Shown here piece after piece: positions 43,477-52,796 of a stretch of 64,000 nt of DNA. Under the pieces are notes generated by a model that had not been told where the DNA came from, searched no databases, and saw only the letters and a program-made list of their open reading frames with translations. Both the position numbers and the translations under genes were made by a program. Every line of letters starts with the position of its first letter. Position 1 is the stretch's first letter. Location of the stretch: assembly GCA_041661865.1 (NCBI GenBank), contig JBAZTO010000013.1, positions 5,914 to 69,913 of the forward strand. The letters run 5' to 3'. Origin of the DNA: JBAZTO01 sp041661865. GTDB taxonomy: Bacteria; Planctomycetota; Phycisphaerae; SM23-33.

Positions 43477-45357
43477 ATGGGCCTGATTCACAAGCTGCCG
43501 CTGCACCTGGTCAACAAGATCGCCGCCGGCGAGGTGATCGAACGCCCCGCCAGCATCGTCAAGGAACTGGTCGAGAACGCCCTGGACGCCGGGGCTGCGC
43601 GGATCGACGTAGCCGTGGAGGACGGCGGGCGGAAAGGGGTGGCCGTGACCGACAACGGCTGCGGCATGGCCGAGGCGGACCTGGCCCTGGCCTTCGCGCC
43701 GCACGCCACCAGCAAGATCACCGCCGAGGACGACCTCTACAGCATCGAGACGATGGGCTTCCGCGGCGAGGCGCTGGCCTCCATCGCGTCGATCTCCCAT
43801 GCCCACATTCGCACCTGCCCCCGCGCGGCGGAGGGCGAAGGCGTCGTCGCCTCGTCGGGCGGCTTTGAGATCGAGGCCTCGGGCGAGACCGTCGGCCAGG
43901 TCAGGCCCTGCGCGTGCGCGCCGGGCACGACCATCTCCGTCCGTGACCTGTTCTTCAACACCCCGGCGCGGCGGAAGTTCCTCAAGGCCGCCGGCACGGA
44001 ACTGGGCCACGTCAGCGAGACCTTGGCGCGGCTGGCCCTGCCCCATCCGCAGGTGGCCTTCACCCTGACCCACAACGGGCGCGGCGTGCTCAACCTGCCC
44101 GCCGCCTCCTCGACGCTCCAGCGGATCGCCGACCTGTTCGGGCCGGATGTCTCGGAGGGGCTGCTGGCCATCGCCGGCCGAAATGGCCCGGTCAGCGTCG
44201 CCGGGCTGATCGCCCCGCCCTCCGCCGCACGCGCGACGGCCAAGTGGCAATACTTCTTCCTCAACGGACGCTACATCCGCGACCGCCTGTTGGGGCACGC
44301 CCTTCGCGAGGCCTACCGCGGACTGGTGGACCCCAATCGCTCGCCGGCGGCGTTCATCTTTCTCAAGGTGCCCGCAGCCGACGTGGACGTCAACGTCCAC
44401 CCCACCAAGATCGAGGTCCGCTTCCGCGACGGCCAGCTCGTCTACGGCGAACTGCTGGCCTCGCTGCGATCGACGCTCAATCGCGCGAATCTCTCAGCCC
44501 CCGTTTCGCTGGACTCGGCCTCCCAGTCGGCTGTCGCCTCGCCGGACTTGCCGCCGCCGTCACCCGCAGCCGAGGATCGCCGCGCCTCCATTCGCCAGGC
44601 GTTGGCGGACTTCTTCAAGTCCTCATCCTCGCCCCAGCCGCATCTGGGCTTCCCCGCGCCGCAGCGGCCGCCCGTCACCACCGCTCCTCAAATGCCGCAC
44701 CAAGGTGACATGTCTGCCCAGCCGCCTGCGGTTTCCCGGCCTGGGCCTTCGCACCTTGCGGATCCTGCGGCGCCCGCGGGCAGCGGCGCAGCCACCATGC
44801 AGGTCCACAACGCCTACATCGTCGCCCCCTGCGAGGACGGCCTGGTCATCATCGACCAGCACGCCCTGCACGAGCGGATGATCTACAACGACCTCCGCCG
44901 CCGCCTCAGCACGGGCAAGCTCGCCGGGCAGCGTCTGCTCATCCCCCAGCCCCTGGGCGTGACAGCCGCACAGGCCGACCTGCTGGCGCGCTTTGCCGAG
45001 CTGCTGGCGACCTTGGGCATCGAGGTGGCAGCCTTCGGCCCCGGCACCGTGGCGATTCAGCAGTTCCCCTCGCTGCTGGCCGGCCGCGGGGTGGCCGCCG
45101 CCGAGTTCATGCGCGAACTGCTGGACAAGCTGGCCGAGGACGAGAACACCGACTCCGAGCGGCTGCTGGCCGACGTGTTGGAGATGCTGGCGTGCAAGGC
45201 TGCCGTCAAGGCCGGCCAGGCCCTGACCGCCGTCGAGATCGACGCCCTGCTGGCCCGCCGCGAGGAATGCGAAAAGGGCTCAGCCTGCCCCCACGGCCGA
45301 CCCACCACGCTGAAGTTGACCCTCCGCGAACTGGAAAAACAGTTCAAGCGAACGTGA
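43477..45357 (+). CDS. mutL: DNA mismatch repair protein MutL
   Basis: The 626-residue product has the GHKL ATPase at the N-terminus (IAAGEVIERPASIVKELVEN, DNGCGM, GFRGEALASI), a proline-rich linker (about 350-440) and a C-terminal dimerisation/endonuclease domain. The endonuclease motif reads DQHALHERMIYND, so DQHA(x)2E is kept but the final Glu of DQHA(x)2E(x)4E is Asn. ACKAAVKA and CPHGRP metal-site motifs are present. Nicking activity is therefore likely but not certain. mutS is not in the window. Confidence 0.95.
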   Translation: MGLIHKLPLHLVNKIAAGEVIERPASIVKELVENALDAGAARIDVAVEDGGRKGVAVTDNGCGMAEADLALAFAPHATSKITAEDDLYSIETMGFRGEALASIASISHAHIRTCPRAAEGEGVVASSGGFEIEASGETVGQVRPCACAPGTTISVRDLFFNTPARRKFLKAAGTELGHVSETLARLALPHPQVAFTLTHNGRGVLNLPAASSTLQRIADLFGPDVSEGLLAIAGRNGPVSVAGLIAPPSAARATAKWQYFFLNGRYIRDRLLGHALREAYRGLVDPNRSPAAFIFLKVPAADVDVNVHPTKIEVRFRDGQLVYGELLASLRSTLNRANLSAPVSLDSASQSAVASPDLPPPSPAAEDRRASIRQALADFFKSSSSPQPHLGFPAPQRPPVTTAPQMPHQGDMSAQPPAVSRPGPSHLADPAAPAGSGAATMQVHNAYIVAPCEDGLVIIDQHALHERMIYNDLRRRLSTGKLAGQRLLIPQPLGVTAAQADLLARFAELLATLGIEVAAFGPGTVAIQQFPSLLAGRGVAAAEFMRELLDKLAEDENTDSERLLADVLEMLACKAAVKAGQALTAVEIDALLARREECEKGSACPHGRPTTLKLTLRELEKQFKRT

Positions 45358-45450
45358 CGGATGGACTCGAACGTCCACTCAATCGACGCATGCTACCGCA
45401 TGATGTCATAGAAGATATGCGGTCCTGTTGCATGCGAAACATGTGCAGGC

Positions 45451-46068
45451 CTACCTTCTCTTCAGGAGGGTAGCAAAGGCAAGAAATCGCGTGTCACTTG
45501 TAGTGCCATAATCGCACTTGCGGATATCCACAATCTCAAACCTTCGCTCCGTTGCGGCTGCGATATCGGCAATCGACAGTCGTGGATAGCCAAGCAGTTC
45601 CCTATCTTCTAGAGAATTCGGGTTGTCCGCGCTGCCGGAAATGTCGATCCACAATCCGCCCTTCGATAACGCCTCCGAAACACGTTGGGCGAAAACCTCG
45701 CGAGGAGCAGGCACACGAATCGAATGCAGGCAGCCTCGATCGACCACACATTGAAATGGATTGTTCCAATCGCGGGCTTCAAGGAAGTCCATGACACGGA
45801 ATTTGACGGCAACGCCTACTTGCGCTGCTCTGGCAGTTGCCTGCAAGATAGCTGTCTCTGAGATATCAACGGCTTCGACCTCATAGCCGTACGCCGCCAT
45901 CCAAATCGCATTTGTGCCAAGTCCGCAGCCGACGTCCAGAACTCTACTGCCAGGTCTTACGTGGCATTTCAGAAAACTGATCATCGCATCCGACGGGATA
46001 TTTTCTTCCCAGGGCGTATCACCGGCCCGAAAACGCGCATCCCAGTCTGATGTCCATTGATCAGCCAT
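45451..46068 (-). CDS. Class I SAM-dependent methyltransferase
   Basis: The 205-residue product has a Rossmann-type methyltransferase core (SRVLDVGCGLGTNAIWMAAYG with motif I, VEAVDISETAI) and resembles TehB/thiopurine methyltransferase-like proteins (WDARFRAGDTPWEENIPS). The substrate is unknown. By eye its base composition is clearly lower in GC than the genes on both sides and its codon choice is more mixed, which suggests recent acquisition. The ATG at 46068 has GAGGGG 7 bases upstream; an ATG at 46080 is less likely. It is convergent with mutL. Confidence 0.8.
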   Translation of the reverse strand: MADQWTSDWDARFRAGDTPWEENIPSDAMISFLKCHVRPGSRVLDVGCGLGTNAIWMAAYGYEVEAVDISETAILQATARAAQVGVAVKFRVMDFLEARDWNNPFQCVVDRGCLHSIRVPAPREVFAQRVSEALSKGGLWIDISGSADNPNSLEDRELLGYPRLSIADIAAATERRFEIVDIRKCDYGTTSDTRFLAFATLLKRR

Positions 46069-46079
46069 GCAACCCCTCA

Positions 46080-46152
46080 ATCCTCTGCGTCCTCTGTAAC
46101 CTCTGCGGCTGATTGCCCACTCGTGGTCGCAAACGCCGCGACCACGGCACCC
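46080..46152. repeat. Family E repeat followed by a half family C element
   Basis: CTCTGCG, CTCTGTAA and CTCTGCGG units (about 46082-46108) are followed by one family C-type hairpin, CGTGGTCGC-AAACGCC-GCGACCACG (46122-46146), ending in GGCACC (46146-46151). On the minus strand its loop reads GGCGTTT, matching the loops of the full elements. Confidence 0.75.
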
Positions 46153-46202
46153 GCGCCTGCCGATTCACCAATCAACCGATTAACCCTCTGCGACCGTCCG
46201 GG

Positions 46203-47531
46203 TCAGATCTCGATCTTCTTGAACTGCGGCAGGTAGGGTTGGTTCTTGCGGAGCATCTCCTGGACCATCTTCTTGATCTCAGCCAGCGAGAGCACCGCGG
46301 CGCTGAGGGGATCGTAGCAGACGGCGTGGTAGACGCCGGTGGGGTCGCCGGTGAGGGCAGCCTCCACGGCCATCTCCTCGACGGCGACGCTGACGTTGTT
46401 GAGGGCGGCACACTGCGGCGGCAGCGCGCCGACGTAGATGGGATTGAAGCCGCGCTTGTCGGCCAGCACGGGCACCTCCACGCAGACGTTGGGCGGAAGG
46501 TTGGTGATCAGGCCGGTGTTGGGCACGTTGCCGTGGAACTTGTACAGTTCGCCGCCCATGCGGGCGTTGATGATGCAGGCGGCGTACTCGTTGCCGCGGG
46601 CCAGTTTAATTGAATCGGGCCGGGCCAGCCACTCCTGGGCCTTCTTCCTCCAGGTCTTCTCGATCTTGCGATACTCGTTCACGATGTAGGCGTAGTGGCC
46701 GGGGTTCCAGCCCGTGCCCGGAGTGCAGTACTTCGCGATCAGGTCCTTCCGCTTGCGGAACCACCAATTGTACTCGCTGTTGTGCCCGCTGGACTCGGTG
46801 ACGTAATAGCCCAGGGCCAGGAACATCTCGTTGCGGACGATCTCCTCGCGGTAGATATCGCGGTCGGTGCTGACGGCCTTGCGGAGGGCCGGGTAAGCAT
46901 CCTTGCCGTTGCGCTTGTATTCCACGTACCAGGCCTGGTGGTTGATGCCGGCCGAGACGTAGGTGATCTCGTCCATCTTGGCCCCGATCCACTTGGCCAG
47001 CATCTCGGCCGTGCCCTGAACACTGTGGCAGAGGCCCGTCACCTGGATGCGGCTGGTCCGCTGCATGGCCCGGCAGAGCATGGCCATGGGATTGGTATAG
47101 TTGAGCAGAATGGCGTTGGGGCAGTACCGCTCCATGTCCCGCGCGATGCTGACCATCGTGGGGATGGTCCGCAGGGCGCGAAAAACGCCGCTGACGCTAC
47201 GGGTGTCGCCGACGTTGGTGTCCACGCCGTACTTCTTGGGGATCAGGATGTCGTGCTGCCAGACATCCAGGCTGCCGCACAGGATGGTACACAGGACGGC
47301 ATCGGCGCCCTTGAGGGCCTCGGCGCGGTTCATTGTCGCCACGACCTTGGCCGGATAGTTCCCGCGGTCGATGATCGCCTGCACCGCCTGCCGCACAAAC
47401 TCCAGCCGCTCCTTGTCGATGTCCATCAGGACTATCGTGGAATCCTGCAAGAGCGGGAAGGTCAGGATGTCCCGCACCAGGCCGCGAGTGAAGCCCAAAC
47501 TACCTGCACCGATAAACGTAATGCGCGCCAT
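46203..47531 (-). CDS. Glycoside hydrolase family 4 (alpha-galactosidase/alpha-glucosidase type)
   Basis: The 442-residue product is a GH4 enzyme, which uses NAD+ and a divalent metal for redox-assisted hydrolysis. It has the N-terminal Rossmann site ARITFIGAGSLGFTRGLVRDIL, NYTNPMAMLCRAM, the metal-site cysteine and histidine in LCHSVQGT, and AGINHQAWY. The CHS-type motif fits the alpha-galactosidase/alpha-glucosidase subgroup (MelA-like). The ATG at 47531 matches the conserved N-terminus. It follows the sulfatase gene on the same strand, so the pair may be co-transcribed for breakdown of sulfated, galactose-containing glycans. Confidence 0.9.
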   Translation of the reverse strand: MARITFIGAGSLGFTRGLVRDILTFPLLQDSTIVLMDIDKERLEFVRQAVQAIIDRGNYPAKVVATMNRAEALKGADAVLCTILCGSLDVWQHDILIPKKYGVDTNVGDTRSVSGVFRALRTIPTMVSIARDMERYCPNAILLNYTNPMAMLCRAMQRTSRIQVTGLCHSVQGTAEMLAKWIGAKMDEITYVSAGINHQAWYVEYKRNGKDAYPALRKAVSTDRDIYREEIVRNEMFLALGYYVTESSGHNSEYNWWFRKRKDLIAKYCTPGTGWNPGHYAYIVNEYRKIEKTWRKKAQEWLARPDSIKLARGNEYAACIINARMGGELYKFHGNVPNTGLITNLPPNVCVEVPVLADKRGFNPIYVGALPPQCAALNNVSVAVEEMAVEAALTGDPTGVYHAVCYDPLSAAVLSLAEIKKMVQEMLRKNQPYLPQFKKIEI

Positions 47532-47612
47532 CACAACTCCTTTACAAGAAACAAAACTGGCCACCGGGGCCAGCGTCACAAGTCGGGTATTATGGCTGAT
47601 CGGCGCGAAGAC

Positions 47613-48926
47613 TCAAGCGGGAAGATCGGCCGTGATGACCGGACGGGCCTCGCCCGCAGCCACCATGGCCTCGATCAGCCGTTGCCGCATCTGCACGATA
47701 ACCTCGCGGAATTCGCTCCTGCCGGCCAGGTTGTTCTGCTCGCAGGGGTCGGCCTGGAGGTCGTAGAGGCAGTCGTCCACATACAAATCATTGACCGGGG
47801 ATAGAACACCGTCCTTGCGCGGCGCCATGGCGGAATACGTCCACCGCTCCGTCCGTATGCAGCGGCTGATCTGATGCTCGGTGATCTGCACGAGGACTTC
47901 GTTTCGCCAGTCGCTCGCCTTCCCGCCGACCAGGGGCATCAGGTCGCGGCCGTGCATGTGCGCGGGCGCCTTCAGGCCGCAGCCCGACAGCAGCGTCGGC
48001 GGCAGGTCCACCAGCGAGACCAGCTCCCTCCGCGTGCCCGTCCCGCGAAAGGCCGGGCCGTCGATCACCAGCGGAATGCGAATGCTCGATTCGTGGCAGC
48101 TCCGCTTGTACTCCTTGTTCCGCGTGCGGAAGTGGCAGCCGTGATCGCTGGTGAACATGACGATGGTGTTATCGTAGAGGCCGCGTTGTTTCAGCGCGTC
48201 CAGCAGGCGCCCGAGGTTTTCGTCCAGGCTGGCGCACATGCCGTAATAGTCGGGCAGTTCTTCGCGCCAATCGCCGCCTTCGCTGGCGGCCAGGTCCGGC
48301 GGAACGTAGCAGTCGCGGTAGCGATCCGCGTAACCGTCAGGTGCGATAAAGTGCATCAGGGTGGTCTGGAAGTGGGGCTCCAGGTGCGAGACAAACAGAA
48401 AGAACGGCCGCTGGCGGTCCTGCTGGACGTAATCGATCGCGATGTCGGTCAGCGCGTCCACCCGGTAGCCGCGAAGACGAACAGACTCGCCCTCCTCGTC
48501 GAAAACACAACCGTCATAAGGATACGACGTGTACTCCAGTGCGTCCGAGGCCCGCCAGAACTTATAGCCGCCGCGAAGCTCCCGCGGCACCGGCTTTCTG
48601 TCCTTGGCCGCCAGATGCCACTTGCCGATGTAGCCCGTGTCATACCCGGCAGCATCGAAGAGCTTGGCCAACGTCGGCACATCAGGCGGCAGGGGCTTGT
48701 TGTTCTTCCAGCAACCGAGCGATGCCGCGTGCATGCCCGTCTGCAACGCCGCCCGCGCCGGGCCGCAGACCGGCTGGCAAGTGAAGGCGTGCTCGAAGAA
48801 CGCGCCGCGCCGGGCCATCGCGTCCAGGTTGGGAGTCAGGCCCATCGGATTCCCGTAGCAGCCACAGGTGTCCCACCGTTGCTGATCGGTAAGAAACACC
48901 ACGACGTTGGGTCTGTTATCGCTCAC
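47613..48926 (-). CDS. Type I (formylglycine) sulfatase
   Basis: The 437-residue product has the sulfatase N-terminal metal motif (VVVFLTDQQRWDTCGCYG) and the CxPxR signature C54-G-P-A-R58, in which Cys54 is converted to formylglycine; later metal ligands are seen in FTSDHGCHF. No signal peptide is visible, so it is probably cytoplasmic. It cleaves sulfate esters, most likely from polysaccharide fragments. It starts with GTG at 48926, with AAGG upstream. The maturase (anSME) is not in this window. Confidence 0.92.
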   Translation of the reverse strand: MSDNRPNVVVFLTDQQRWDTCGCYGNPMGLTPNLDAMARRGAFFEHAFTCQPVCGPARAALQTGMHAASLGCWKNNKPLPPDVPTLAKLFDAAGYDTGYIGKWHLAAKDRKPVPRELRGGYKFWRASDALEYTSYPYDGCVFDEEGESVRLRGYRVDALTDIAIDYVQQDRQRPFFLFVSHLEPHFQTTLMHFIAPDGYADRYRDCYVPPDLAASEGGDWREELPDYYGMCASLDENLGRLLDALKQRGLYDNTIVMFTSDHGCHFRTRNKEYKRSCHESSIRIPLVIDGPAFRGTGTRRELVSLVDLPPTLLSGCGLKAPAHMHGRDLMPLVGGKASDWRNEVLVQITEHQISRCIRTERWTYSAMAPRKDGVLSPVNDLYVDDCLYDLQADPCEQNNLAGRSEFREVIVQMRQRLIEAMVAAGEARPVITADLPA

Positions 48927-49314
48927 TTGTTACCTTCGTTGCGCAGTCTCAGCCGCCGTTCCCGTCATCGCCATCGGTATTCCGGCGAGGGCTTTGAGGG
49001 GCGGCCCTTCTCAGTGCAATGACGTTGGAAGCACGAGAAGGCTCCTCTGGGAATCGGCGTATATTACCCCGACCCCTGCCAAGACGCAACAGGCCCAGAC
49101 TGCGCATTCCGCAACACCGCAATCAGCCTGCTCAACGCCACCGGATGCACAAACACCGCCGCCCGCCTACGCCGCCACGCCGCTCACCCGGCTCTGGCGT
49201 TGGCCCTCATAAGGGACGACCCTGAGAACTGAAAGACCCTGGCAGTCATGTGGCGAACGTTGATTCGCCGCGTCGGTTGCTGTACGTTGTTGGCCGACAA
49301 CTGCCGGAGAACCT
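48927..49314. other. Gene-free spacer between divergent sulfatase and UroD-like genes
   Basis: In these 388 bases I see no convincing gene: the short frames are proline/arginine-rich and lack ribosome sites. No clear hairpin element of families A, C or D is present. Promoters for the two divergent genes must lie here, but I could not pick them with confidence. Confidence 0.5.
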
Positions 49315-50415
49315 ATGTTGAGCTACAGTGGACGTGATGCGCGAACGGTGAATTATCTCAAGACGGTCAACTTTGACTATCCGACGTGGACTCCCTGTAG
49401 CGTGGCCATACTCCCGGCGGCATGGATCGCTCACCGCGAACGGCTTGAGGATGTCGTGCTGGCCCATCCGAAGATCTTCCCGGGTTTCAGGAAGGGCAAC
49501 GTTGACTTCGACTTCAAGAAGACTATGCGCAATCCGCTGTATGAACTCGGGCGCCACACGGACTGCTGGGGAACGATCTGGAACAATATTGCCCGTGGGT
49601 TCGACAGCCAGGTCGAGCAGGTGCCGCTGTCCGACTGGTCGGCCTTCGACGAGTGGAAGCAGCACCTGCCAGACCCCATGACGGACGCAGAATTCGGACC
49701 GCGCCCGGACTGGGACATTGTCGCCAGGTCCATATGCGATGCCAAGGCCACCGGCAAATTGGGCGCGTGGAGCGGGTTGATGCACGGGTTCTTTTTCATG
49801 CGGTTGTATTATCTGCGCGGCTTCGAGAACCTCATGGTGGACTTGGCGAATGACGACCCAAGGATTCACGAACTCTCCGCGATTGTGACGACCTATAACG
49901 CCGCGGTCGTCCGCAAGACCCTCGACGTCGGCTGCGAGTACCTGCACCTGGCCGAGGACCTGGGTATGCAGACCTCGCTTCCCATCAGCCCACAGATGTG
50001 GCGCAAGTTCGTCAAGCCCGGTTACGAAGCTACGGCCGGCCAAGCTCGGGACCGCAGCCTGCCCGTGTTCCTGCACAGTGACGGGCACATCCTGGAGATC
50101 ATCGACGACTTGGTCGAAACGGGCATCACCGTACTCAATCCGCAATTCCGAGCCAACAGTCTGGAGGGGCTTCAGGAATATGCCCGCGGCAAGGTCTGCC
50201 TCAGGCAGGATCTCGACCGTCAGTTGTTCCCGTTCGCCACGCCATCTGAGATCATGGATCATGTCGCGGAGGTCTTCGAGGGCCTCTACCTCAAGGAGGG
50301 CGGACTGATGATCCATGCGGAGATCGGCCCGGATGTACCGCTAAGAAACTTTGACGCGCTTCTGTCAGCCATGGAGAAGGTCTGCAACCTACCCAAACCC
50401 TCAAGTGTCAATTGA
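49315..50415 (+). CDS. UroD/MtaA-like family protein
   Basis: The 366-residue product resembles the uroporphyrinogen decarboxylase superfamily branch that includes methylcobamide:CoM methyltransferases (MtaA, CmuA) rather than true HemE. Features include the C-terminal LHSDGHILEIIDDLVETGITVLNP, typical of this branch. The HemE arginine-rich N-terminal active site is not recognisable. Paralogues of this type are abundant in planctomycetes near sugar-catabolic genes, with no proven role. It lies between a sulfatase and GH42, with GGAG upstream of the ATG. It is unlikely to take part in the haem route of this organism, which does not need HemE. Confidence 0.82.
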   Translation: MLSYSGRDARTVNYLKTVNFDYPTWTPCSVAILPAAWIAHRERLEDVVLAHPKIFPGFRKGNVDFDFKKTMRNPLYELGRHTDCWGTIWNNIARGFDSQVEQVPLSDWSAFDEWKQHLPDPMTDAEFGPRPDWDIVARSICDAKATGKLGAWSGLMHGFFFMRLYYLRGFENLMVDLANDDPRIHELSAIVTTYNAAVVRKTLDVGCEYLHLAEDLGMQTSLPISPQMWRKFVKPGYEATAGQARDRSLPVFLHSDGHILEIIDDLVETGITVLNPQFRANSLEGLQEYARGKVCLRQDLDRQLFPFATPSEIMDHVAEVFEGLYLKEGGLMIHAEIGPDVPLRNFDALLSAMEKVCNLPKPSSVN

Positions 50416-50661
50416 CCGTCCGTATGTGTCGATAGACATCCTCTTCTGAGCAGTCCTGGTGACAACGCTCGCATTGTCTCTTGTATGTTGGGGCGTGTCC
50501 TATCCAGCGATGTTTTCCGTGGGTCGGCGACCGCGGGTGTCCAGCCCATAACACCGCCCGTTTCCCGTCACGGACTCTTGCGAAAAAGCTCAAAATCGTT
50601 CAGGATGGAGCCCTGGCAGTCAGGCGGATCAGTCCATTCCTCGATCCAAAAGGAGTTGAGC

Positions 50662-52629
50662 ATGTACGTCGGCGTCGATTTCTATCCGGAACACTGGCCA
50701 AGGGAATTCTGGGACAAGTCCGCGGCACTGATGGCCAAGGCCAACTTCAACGTCGTCCGCCTGGCCGAGTTCGCGTGGGTGATGATGGAGCCGGAGGAAG
50801 GCCGCTTCGAGTTCGATTGGCTCGATGAGGCCATCGCCGTCCTGGCCAAGCGCGGCATCTCGGTCATTCTGGGCACCCCGACGGCCGTCATGCCCGCCTG
50901 GGTCGTGCGGAAGTACCCCGAGTGCATGGCCACCAAGATCGACGGACAGAAGATCGAGTGGGGCGTGCGGAAGAACAATTGCTTCTCCGCCGGCACGTAC
51001 CGGCTGCTCTCGCAGCGGATCACGCGGGCGATGGCCGAACACTACCACGCCCACCCCGCCGTCATCGGCTGGCAGACCGACAACGAGTTCGGCACCCCGA
51101 TGTGCTACTGCGACAGTTGCCGCGCCGGCTTCCACGATTGGCTCCGCGCCAGGTATCGCACGCTGGAGGAGCTGAATCGCGCCTGGGGCACCCATTTCTG
51201 GGGCCTGCGCTTCGGCGAGTGGTCGGAGATCCCGCTGCCCATCGACACCGGCGGCTGCAATCCGGGCCTGTACCTGGACTGGCGGCGGTACTATTCGTGG
51301 CAGAACGTCACGTTCCAGCGCGAGCAGGTGCAAATCCTCCGCCAGTTATGCCCCAGGCACTTCATCACGCACAACTTCATGGGCCTGTGGAGCGCGATGG
51401 TCGACTACTACGACCTGGCCGAGGACCTGGATTTCGTCAGTTGGGACAACTACCCGGTGGGCCCAGGCCTCAAGGCCGACTCGGCCCTGGCTGCCGACCT
51501 GATGCGCGGGCTGAAGAAAAAGAACATCTGGATCATGGAGCAGACCGGCGGGCCTCCCGGCTGGCGGTTCTTCCACGCCAACCCGCGCCCCGGCCAGATC
51601 CGCCAGGTCGCCTACCATCACATGGCCCACGGCGCCGACGGGCAACTGTGGTTCCGCTGGCGAACTTGCACCGCCGGCAGGGAGCAATACTGGCACGGCC
51701 TGCTCGGCCACGACGGCAAACCGGGCCGCCGCTACAAGGAAGCCGCCCAATTCGCCGGAGAACTCAAGAAACTCGCCAAACACGTCGAGGGCACGACCGT
51801 CAAGAGCCAGGTGGCGATCCTCTACGATTACGACAGCCTGTGGGTTATCGAGGACCAGTCCGGCTACGAGCAGAACAACTACAAGAACGTGGTTCAACGC
51901 TACTCCTCCGCCCTGCTGCGGGCCGGGGTGAACATGGATGTGATCTCGCCGCAGAGCGACTTCGCGGGCTTCCGCGTGGTCGTCGCGCCGGACCTCAACG
52001 TCCTGCCCGACGCGCTGGCCAAGCGATTGTCGGCATTCGTGGCCGAGGGCGGCGTGCTGCTGACCGACTGCCGCACCGGCGTCAAGGACGAGACGAGCCT
52101 CTGCCACCCGCGAACGCTGCCGGGCCTGCTGAGCGAGACACTCGGCGTGGTCATCGACGAATACGAGGGCCTGGACAGCAAGACCCAGTATCCCGTCGTG
52201 GGTCAGGGAGACCTTGCGGGTAACTTCACCGCCGTCCATTACGCCGACTGGCTGAGCCCCAGGGGCGCGGAGGTGCTGGGGGCCTACCAGCCGTGGCACA
52301 TGAAGAAGTTCGCCGCCGTCACGCGGAACAAGTACCGCAAAGGCACGGCCTTCTACGTCGGGACGGTCTTCAACGAGGAAGGCTTCTACGACGCGCTGAT
52401 GGCCTGCGTGCTCAAGGCCGGCCGCGTCCGGCCGATCCTGACCCCGCCGGAAGGCGTGGAGGTCAGCGTGCGACAGGGCAAGGGCAAGAAGGTGCTGTTC
52501 GTCCTGAACCATACCGAGGATGAAAAATCGGTCAAGGTTCCCGTGGGCAAGCTGGAACTCCTCAGCGGAAAGAAAACCGGCGCGACGCTGACCCTCGGCC
52601 GCTACGGCGTGGCGGTCATCAAGCTTTGA
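50662..52629 (+). CDS. Beta-galactosidase, glycoside hydrolase family 42
   Basis: The 655-residue product is a GH42 TIM-barrel hydrolase. It starts YVGVDFYPEHWPREFWD; the acid/base Glu142 is in GWQTDNEFG and the nucleophile Glu293 in IWIMEQTGG. A zinc cluster is formed by cysteines near 107, 148, 150 and 153 (CYCDSC). A trimerisation domain and a C-terminal beta domain follow. It releases beta-linked galactose or arabinose from oligosaccharides; no signal peptide is seen, so it is probably cytoplasmic. The ATG at 50662 has AAAAGGAG upstream; a longer frame from 50485 is not supported. Confidence 0.95.
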   Translation: MYVGVDFYPEHWPREFWDKSAALMAKANFNVVRLAEFAWVMMEPEEGRFEFDWLDEAIAVLAKRGISVILGTPTAVMPAWVVRKYPECMATKIDGQKIEWGVRKNNCFSAGTYRLLSQRITRAMAEHYHAHPAVIGWQTDNEFGTPMCYCDSCRAGFHDWLRARYRTLEELNRAWGTHFWGLRFGEWSEIPLPIDTGGCNPGLYLDWRRYYSWQNVTFQREQVQILRQLCPRHFITHNFMGLWSAMVDYYDLAEDLDFVSWDNYPVGPGLKADSALAADLMRGLKKKNIWIMEQTGGPPGWRFFHANPRPGQIRQVAYHHMAHGADGQLWFRWRTCTAGREQYWHGLLGHDGKPGRRYKEAAQFAGELKKLAKHVEGTTVKSQVAILYDYDSLWVIEDQSGYEQNNYKNVVQRYSSALLRAGVNMDVISPQSDFAGFRVVVAPDLNVLPDALAKRLSAFVAEGGVLLTDCRTGVKDETSLCHPRTLPGLLSETLGVVIDEYEGLDSKTQYPVVGQGDLAGNFTAVHYADWLSPRGAEVLGAYQPWHMKKFAAVTRNKYRKGTAFYVGTVFNEEGFYDALMACVLKAGRVRPILTPPEGVEVSVRQGKGKKVLFVLNHTEDEKSVKVPVGKLELLSGKKTGATLTLGRYGVAVIKL

Positions 52630-52723
52630 CCTGAGTGGCCTGAGTGATCCGGTAGATGTTCTGAACAAGCAAAACGCCAACTTGTTGCGGCGAAGAGACT
52701 TGAGCGAGCGAGAACTATTCAGT

Positions 52724-52752
52724 GTTAAGAGCCGGTTAGAAACGCGTTAATT
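52724..52752 (+). promoter_or_regulatory. Candidate Pho box before pstS
   Basis: Three 7-base direct repeats at exact 11-base steps: GTTAAGA (52724-52730), GTTAGAA (52735-52741) and GTTAATT (52746-52752). The arrangement, 7-base half-sites with 4-base gaps, is that of PhoB/PhoP boxes, and the site ends 44 bases before pstS. The half-site wording is closer to Bacillus PhoP (TTAACA-like) than to E. coli PhoB. Confidence 0.5.
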
Positions 52753-52796
52753 TCATCTTTCCCCGTCGGCCTGTTTCGGGTAAAGACAATAGCCCA

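Noticed and set aside
49315..50415. hemE (uroporphyrinogen decarboxylase)
   Set aside because: The sequence belongs to the MtaA/CmuA-like branch and the haem genes present use the siroheme route, which bypasses HemE.
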